DNA from: Diplosphaera chodatii
Taxonomy: Eukaryota; Chlorophyta; Trebouxiophyceae; Prasiolales; Stichococcaceae
Assembly: GCA_032358165.1 (NCBI GenBank)
Contig: JAALGY010000039.1
Location: 1,585,349 to 1,649,348, forward strand
DNA: 64,000 bases
Reading direction: 5' to 3'
Positions 57,253 through 64,000 of this stretch are shown here, one piece after another. Below the pieces are notes generated by a model. The model had not been told where the DNA came from. It saw only the letters and a program-made list of their open reading frames with translations, and made no database searches. The number at the start of each line of letters is the position of its first letter. Position 1 is the first letter of the stretch. A program made the translations under genes and the position numbers.

Positions 57253-58990
57253 GGTTGATGAAGCAGCGGGGTATGGCATTGTGAACAGGCTGGCGCCAGT
57301 GGCTCCACATACGAGGAGCGAGGGCCTGGCGTTGAATGCACAAACGTGACCCTCGAGGGTACACGTGTGTTCAAGGAGTTGGTGGCAGATGAACACATCA
57401 ACAGCATCAAGTCGGGGCCTGAGGTGCTTGCAGAGATGCGGGCGTGCCGCCGACATGGGTGTTGATTGTATACAGCATGTTTTTTGGAAGTTGGGGCAGG
57501 CTGAACTTGTAGCTGTGATCCTGGTGGCAAATGGGGACCTTCATGCCATCCTTGATGCCACAGAGCATGGCCACACGGCACACCACCTGCACAAAGTCGG
57601 TTCAGCTTCGCTTGTCCTTCACCTTCATTCACCCGGGTGATATCACCGCCGACGAATGATGCAGCGGGAAGGTGCACACAACCAACCGCACTCTGGCACA
57701 GCATCAGGAACATCGACCACAGCCGAGAACTGGGCCAGCAAACATGCCGACTCACTACACTGTAGACAGTCTGGAATGGGCGTTCACAGCTCGTGTGGCC
57801 TGCTGCCTACCTGCAATGACACACAGACTGTTGTGCCCGATATTCATGCTGCTATGCTCCAAGAGTCACGCTGCATCGAGCCGGTGAGCGCCTGCGCCTG
57901 CTATACACTCAAGACATCAACGTCCTGTCTTGTCAGCTTGCCAGTGCACGCGAAGCACCGTGCTACGTCGCCTGACCGGTCCCACCGCTGCGCATCTGCA
58001 TCGCCGCAGCAGCGGCGTCTGGAAGCCTAGCAAGGCACACGTATTGATTGAGTGGTGCCCGCTGACATGTTGTCACTGTTCTGATGCTGGTCTGTGCAGA
58101 CGCAGAGCGGGTGGAGTGGCAGAGCTGGTGGCGCAGATCGGACATCAGGTGCTAATGACGCTGTTCGCGGCGCCGCCAGCTACGCCCGCACCACAGCCGG
58201 GCGCCATCAGCAGCATGCCGGTAGGCTGGCTTGCTACCGGGTTCAGTCTGCCATGGGTAGTAGAGTGCAGACGATCTTTGTGAAGTGCAACCCCCCAGGT
58301 TGATGCGCCTGCAGAGGGGTGCACAATGCCGCAGCTGCAACGTACCGCAGCAGGCCGGCTGCAATGCCGTGCCCCCCGCCGGGTGCACCCTCTCGCTGCT
58401 GCCCACCTCCACGCAGCAGCCCGCGCACTGTAGGTGACTGTGCTCTGCAGCACTTACTTCCAGGCACGTTCAAACCTGACCTGCAATACAACAGAGCGCT
58501 GAGGCTGGCGGGGCTGATGGCGCTGCACCAGCGTCCCGCAGCAGACTACGCTGCGATGCTGCACCCACCGCTGCCAACTGCAGATGCCGATGCGCTGCAG
58601 CTATGCACGTGTTGCTGGTGCCTGACGCATGTATGTCAAGGTGCCCCTTCGCTACCGCCTGTCTGTGCTGTCTGTAGGGCCTCACATGCACACATCAGGC
58701 AGGGGTTTGCCGCTGGAGGCGCTCCCCTTGAGCAATGGCCATCCCGCGGTGCCCAGCCGTGATCCCGCCGCCTGGAACATGCAAGGTGGGATGCTGGCTG
58801 GCTGCCATCGTCAGCGGAGAGTTGCTTGCCTGACTCTACAGCACCCAGTGTGCACTTTCAAGAGTTTTGGCACTGCACAGTTGTTCAGAATGCGGACATG
58901 AAGATGATGCCCTGCAGACCTGTGTATATTGGGTGCACAATCAATCACTGCAAACATGCATCGCAGGCCCAGCGCAGACTTGTACAGGCC
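57253..58990. other. Distal region with unresolved exon-like pieces
   Basis: No complete gene could be assembled. On the minus strand, 57407-57592 is open and protein-like (DFVQVVCRVAMLCGIKDG, then SYKFSLPQLPKNMLY), while the plus strand of 57365-57640 is also open. On the plus strand several pieces have plausible splice sites and local codon bias: about 58469-58605 (GTFKPDLQYNRALRLAGLM), 58676-58787 (PHMHTSGRGLPLEALPL) and 58112-58218 (AELVAQIGHQVLMTLF). These could be exons of one unrecognised plus-strand gene or remnants of one. No family is evident. Confidence 0.3.
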
Positions 58991-58999
58991 TGACCCGCA

Positions 59000-61900
59000 G
59001 GTGTGTGCCGCTTCAGCTGGGGGCTGCTGGCACGAGCACATCGCCGCCAGCTATCCCACCTGCTGCAAGGCCATCTCAGCAGCAGTCTGCTTGCAGAGAG
59101 GAGGGGACGGGCCGCTGCAGTTGCCTGCAGAGCCCACGCCCGATGCTGATGACTGGCATCACCTCACCGAGCTGTCAGCATGCCCTATTAGCCCTGATAT
59201 TCAAGGCCATTTGCGCAGCCAGGGCCGATGCTGGCTGCTGATGTTGGTGACTGCCCTCGTTCCAGCGATGCCCGGGCACCCTTTGCTGGGCCTGATGCGC
59301 GGGGAGCAGCTCTCAGCATCGCCTGCGGCCTGTGCGGTGCCTCGGGGTTGCTGCCAGAGAGGCGTCTGCAGCACTGCAGTTGTGTTCTGCTTTGTCACCA
59401 CCAGGGACGGCTGTCGTGGATGGCCGGTGACTGACAGCACCTCACCGAGCTGTGAGCATGCTGACAGTGCTATGCAGGGTCAGCTTGTAAAAGCGTCCCC
59501 GGCCTCTGTGCGCGGCGTCAGGGGCCGCTTGCAACACTGCCAGGTGCACTCTGCAGTGTCCACAGCGGAGACGGCTGTCAATAATGCTGATCGATGATCG
59601 ATTGCCCTCGTCCTAGCAGGCCTTGAGGATGGTGAACCAGCGCTGATGTGCAGGTTGAGCTTTCAGGACCATCTCCGGCCTCTGTGTGGGGCGTCATGTG
59701 ACTGCTGCTGAAAGCGCACTGCAGGCGCTGCAGGTGCACTCTGCGCTGCCCACAGCGGAGACGGCTGCTGCTGCTGATCAATGCCTTCATCTAGCAAGCC
59801 TTGACGATGGTGAATTAGCCCTGATGTGCAGGGTCAGCTTTCGAGATCATCTCCGCACCCTGTAGCGGTGCCGCTGGGGGCGCACCACAGGCACTGCAGG
59901 CGCTCGCTGCGCTGGCCACAGCGGAGACGGCCGCCTTTCCAGGTGCTTGCCAGCATCACACCGAGCTCTGAGCATGCGTTGTCGGCCCTGATGTGCAGGG
60001 CTGGCTTTCGTGAGCGTCTCCGGCCCCTGTGGGGCGTCTGGTCACTGCTGGGGCATCACGCAGGCGGCACTGCAGGTGCTCAATCCAACATCCACAGCGG
60101 GGCTGGCTGTCAATGCTGGTGATTGCCAGCATCTCACCGAGCTCTGAGCTTGCTTTGTCTACTCTGATGTGCAGGGCTGGCTTTCAGGAGCGTCTCCGGC
60201 CCCTGTAGCGGTGCCGCTGGGGGCGTCTGCAGCACTGGTGCAACACCAGAAGCACTCTGTGTTGCCCACAGCAGAGACGGCCGCTTTTCCAGGTGCTTGC
60301 CAGCACCCCACCGAGCTCTGAGCCTGTTTTGTCGACCCTGATGTGCAGGGCTGGCTTTCAGAACCATCTCCGGTTGCTGTGTGGGGCGTCATGGCACTGC
60401 TGGGGGCGCACTGCAGGCACCACAGGCGCTCGCTGCGCTGCCCACAGCGGAGACGGCTGCTGCTGCTGATGAATGCCTTCATCCTAGCAAGCCTTGACGA
60501 TGGTTTACTGGTTCTGATGTGCAGGGTCAGCTTTCGGTATCATCTTCGCACCCTGCAGCGGCGCCGCTGGGGGCGTCTGCAGCACTCCAGGTGCTCGCTG
60601 CATTGCCCACAGCGGAGCTGGCTGTCAATGCAGATGATTGTTTTCTTTCTAGCAAGCTTTGAGGACGGTGAACCGGTTCTGATGTGCAGCGCGTGCTTTC
60701 AGCGGCGTCGCCGGCCCTGTGAGGGCGTCATGTGACGCTGGGGGCGTCCGCAGCACTGCAGGTGCACTCCACGCTGCCCACAGCGGAGCTGGGTGTCAAT
60801 GCTGGTGTTTGCCCTCATCCTGGCAAGCCTTGAGGATGGTGAACCAGGGCTGATGTGCAGGGCAAGCTTTCGGGTGCGTCTCCGGCCCCTCTGTGGGCCG
60901 TCAAATGGGGTCAACACTGCTGGGGCGTCAGGCGGTAAGCTGCAAGTGCTCGCTGCGTTGCCCACAGCGGAGACGGCCGCCTTTCTAGATGTTTTCCAGC
61001 ACTCTGACGAGCTCTGAGCTTGCTCTGTCTACTGTGATGTGCAGGGCTGGCCTTCGGCAGCGTCTCCGGCCTCTGTGTAGGGCATCATGTTGTTGCCGAG
61101 GGCGTCTGCGCCACTCCAGGTGCGCTCTGCGCTGCCCACAGCGGAGCTGGCCGTCAATGCTGGTGATTGCACTCATTCTAGCAAGCTTTGAGGATGGTGT
61201 CCCAGTTCTGACATGCAGGCTCAGCTTTCAGGATCACCTCCGCACCCTTTAGCGGTGTTGCTGGGGGCGCCTGCAGGCACTTTAGGAGCTTACTGCGCTG
61301 CCCACAGCGGAGATGGCTGTCGATCTTGATGATCAACCTCGTCCTAGCAAGTCTTGAGGATGGTGAATCGGCCCTGATATGCAGGGGTGGCTTTCGGCGG
61401 CATCTCCGCACCCTGTGCAAGGCGTCAGCCCGCCCACTACTGAAGGGCGTCTGCAACACTGCCAGGTGCTCATTGCGCATCGCTCACAGCGGAGACGGCT
61501 GTCAAAGCTGATGCTTGCCCTCACCCTGGCAAGCCTTGAGGATGGCGAACCAGCGCTGATGTGCAGGGCTGGCTTTCGGCGTCGTCTCCGGCCTGTAGAG
61601 CAGTGCCGCTGGCGGGGGGCGTCTGCAGGCACTGTTGCAGGTGCACCTTGTTGAACCACAATGGAGTTGATTGCCGCTGCTGCTGACTGCCTTTACTCCG
61701 GTGATGTCCAGGCACACTCTGCTAGGTGTGATGTGCAGGGTCAGCATTCAAGATCAGATTCAGCTTGTGAAGGGCGTCACCTTGCTGCTGGGACGCGCCT
61801 GCAATAGTGCAGGCGCACTCTGCACTGTCACCAGCGGGGCTGGCTGCCGATGTTGATGACTGCCGTCAGACTCACGATGTCCGGGGACTCCCATCGGATA

Positions 61901-62480
61901 GTGTATCCGCCTCCATGCTGCAGGGCCAGCTTCTGGCATCGCCTCCGCAACTGTTAGGGCGCCCAGTCTCGAGTGACACCCATCATCTGCAGTGGGGTTC
62001 GCCTTGTGACATCAATTGCGCAGCCGGGCGCCGATGTCGACGACTGCTCGTGTCACGGCAAGCATCGGGGGTTGGCTAGTCAGCGCTGACGTGCAGCAGC
62101 CAGCTGCTTGACCAGCTCTGGCCTTTACGGGTGTCATGTCCAGCATGCGCCTGCAACGCTACTGCAGATGCGCTCTGGCCTGCTTGCGACGGAGCTGGCT
62201 GCCAATGCTCAGACTTGTCCTCGCCCTAGCAAGCTTTGAGGACTTTGTACCGATCCTCATGTGCAGGAGTGGCTTTGGGACCATCTCTGCTCTTACATGG
62301 CCGCTTGCCGCTGCTTGAGGCGTCCGCATCACAGCTGGTGCGCTGTGCATCGTCATCTCCTGGGCAGGCTGTTGATGCTGGTGGTTGGCATCGTCTTATC
62401 GAGCTGTATAGCATGCTCCATTGGCCTCATTTGCAGGTCATCTTTTCAAGCCTGGCTCCGGGCAGTGCGGCACAGTAGCA
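59000..62480 (+). repeat. Subtelomeric degenerate tandem repeat, ~174-bp period, about 20 units
   Basis: Each unit has a conserved CCCACAGCGGAG(A/C)(C/T)GG box and, about 75 bases later, CTGATGTGCAGG. The CACAGCGG box recurs at 59561, 59751, 59917, 60093, 60267, 60443, 60608, 60779, 60963, 61137, 61303 and 61485, with diverged copies at 61657 and 61829; spacing is 165-190 bp, mean ~174. Between the two boxes three subtypes occur: A (AGCAAGCCTTGAGGATGGTG), B (CACCGAGCTCTGAGC) and C (GATGTCCAGGCACACTCTGC-like). More diverged units extend to about 59000 and 62480. Stops break all frames over most of the array, so it is taken as non-coding satellite DNA. Confidence 0.88.
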
Positions 62481-63668
62481 GCAGAAAATGCCACATGCAG
62501 TGGGCGGCTTTTCAAACGGTCCAGGAAGAGTCAGAGCCATCGTTTGCTACTACCTTTTCGTGACTGGCCAGCATATGCATGTTGTGACAGACCCTAACGG
62601 CATCCTACTGGCAGCCACGTGTTGGCGCAAAGATGGCTGTATGGCACGTTGGGATGAATAGATCTGAGGTCATTGTTGACCTCATGTCAATGATTGCTAG
62701 AAGTGTTTCGATAGAGATGCCATATTCAACACCATGGCGCAAGGACAGGTGCACATACAACAGGTCAGAGCATAGGCTTCTTGTTGGGTAGCATGCTGTG
62801 GATCATGGGATCATGGGTGAGCAGCGCCGAGCACTGTGAAGCGTTGCACTCTGGGCACGGTGCTACATCCCTTTCTCCTCAGGGTGTCCAATGCCACAGT
62901 TCAGCACACAAGCTCTGCTGCTGTGAAATTAGGTGGTATCAACCATGCTGTGATACAAGGTGGAATGCCCATCATGACCATTTCATGACGCGCTTTGAGA
63001 GCAGGACGGCTTGTTCTACATGTAGCTGGCCATGCAGCGCGCGCATAGTGGAGACCGACTGGAAGCCGCCCTGCACCGCACCGCCGCCATCATCTCCACA
63101 GCAGCGGCTGACTGAGCAAAACCAAGTGCCCAGCCGATGGCGCCAGCCTTTGCCAGATTGTTGCCCAGCTCCTGCCGCTGCTGCGTCTACTGCAGCAAGA
63201 GCACATACCTTCATGAAGCAGCTTTCCTGTGCATGCTCCTCACTGTGGACATGCTGTGGCCTGTGTGAAGCAGCACCACGATGCCTGGAGGCCCCAGCTA
63301 CGTACCCAGGTGCTTCAGGTGTACAGGTGGCACCTTGTCTGCTGATATGGACGGCAGCCTGCCGCCGTTATTGCTGCCTGTGCCGCAGCGAGGCCGCCGC
63401 CTCATCGTCCAGCACGCCGCCCCTGCAATATGCCTGGCGTATGCTCAGTGACACGCCGGACCAATGGCCCTCGAGAAAAACTTCTGTTGTGCATGTGCGC
63501 TCCCTTCTAGCAATTGCCCTCTCAAAATGCAGTGAACTTGGCGTCTGCACCCTGAGAAGACCAGCCGGACGTGCAGTATGCAGCATAGGCCATGCCCATG
63601 TGCATACTCAAGGCTGTCACTGTCCGCCCTGAGCCATGGCACCGCCTCCGCCGGGGCGGCTGTCAGCG
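62481..63668. other. Unique sequence between the satellite and the telomere
   Basis: About 1.2 kb without tandem repeats. The plus strand is open for ~280 codons (62793-63632), with cysteine-rich, low-similarity content. On the minus strand two pieces look more protein-like: about 63368-63500 (FLEGHWSGVSLSIRQAYCRG) and about 63050-63165 (LGNNLAKAGAIGWALGFAQS). No complete gene or family is recognised; it may be a gene remnant or subtelomeric spacer. Confidence 0.3.
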
Positions 63669-64000
63669 GTAGGGTTTAGGGTTTAGAGTTTAGGTTTTAG
63701 GTTTTAGGTTTGAGGCTTTAGGCTTTAGGGTTTAGGGTTTAGGGTTTAGGGTTTAGGGTTTAGGGTTAGGGTTAGGGTTAGGGTTTAGGGTTTAGGGTTT
63801 AGGGTTTAGGGTTTAGGGTTTAGGGTTTAGGGTTTAGGGTTTAGGGTTCAGGGTTTAGGGTTTAGGGTTTAGGGTTTAGGGTTTAGGGTTTAGGGTTTAG
63901 GGTTTAGGGTTTAGGGTTTAGGGTTTAGGGTTTAGGGTTTAGGGTTTAGGGTTTAGGGTTTAGGGTTTAGGGTTTAGGGTTTAGGGTTTAGGGTTTAGGG
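63669..64000 (+). repeat. Telomere, (TTTAGGG)n
   Basis: The G-rich strand TTTAGGG repeats run 5'->3' to the window end, the correct orientation for a right chromosome end. The first ~60 bases are degenerate (TTTAGAG, TTTTAGG, TTTGAGG, CTTTAGG). Three TTAGGG units lie at 63766-63783 and one TTCAGGG at 63847-63853; otherwise the array is perfect. TTTAGGG is the plant and Chlorella-type telomere, distinct from the TTTTAGGG of Chlamydomonas. Confidence 0.98.

Noticed and set aside
57105..57755. A 216-codon minus-strand frame across the DUS3 3' end
   Set aside because: Part is antisense to the last DUS3 exons and the remainder reads equally well in another frame; not enough to call a gene.
62793..63632. 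A 280-codon plus-strand open frame next to the telomere
   Set aside because: The content is Cys/Ser/Ala-rich with no domain-like order, no splice context and no recognisable start context. Long open frames are common by chance in GC-rich DNA.
63766..63783. TTAGGG units as human or vector contamination
   Set aside because: They are embedded in a continuous TTTAGGG array in the same strand and phase, so they belong to this telomere.

Overview
The window looks like the right-hand end of a chromosome from a GC-rich unicellular green alga, most likely Chlorella-like (Trebouxiophyceae). Genes are split by many short introns (mostly 80-400 bp), coding exons are strongly GC3-biased, several products start with plastid or secretory leaders, and the last ~330 bp are plant-type TTTAGGG telomere repeats running 5'->3' off the end. 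The taxon is inferred, not proven. All gene models were built by hand from open frames, splice sites and phase continuity. No search was run.

Layout, left to right: first exon of a secreted protein (minus, runs off the left edge); a plastid atypical SDR oxidoreductase (1033-3580, minus); two small unknown genes (3855-4552 and 4859-5663, minus); a DHHC palmitoyltransferase (6787-9682, plus); a 132-aa single-anchor membrane protein (10377-11024, plus); a 575-aa alpha/beta hydrolase (11568-16147, minus); a 69-aa membrane protein (16970-17179, plus); a 421-aa unknown protein with eight phase-0 exons (17706-20093, minus); a 19-kb, 44-exon BIG-type Sec7 ARF-GEF (20749-39591, plus); an organellar isoleucyl-tRNA synthetase (40405-48070, plus); two tandem FkbM/METTL24-like methyltransferases (48526-49882 and 50500-51898, minus); and tRNA-dihydrouridine synthase 3 with CCCH zinc fingers (52324-57252, plus).

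Distal to about 57.3 kb no complete gene was recognised. From about 59.0 to 62.5 kb lies a degenerate subtelomeric tandem repeat with a ~174-bp period and three interspersed subtypes, then ~1.2 kb of unique sequence, then the telomere.

The genes are mostly housekeeping (lipid-anchor chemistry, Golgi trafficking, organelle translation, tRNA modification) and form no cluster or pathway. I found no defence system, mobile element or other new multi-gene system. The most unusual points are the subtelomeric satellite, the set of GC-AG introns that all follow CAG in phase 0, the recent tandem methyltransferase duplication, a decayed exon copy inside a hydrolase intron, and the unknown all-phase-0 gene.
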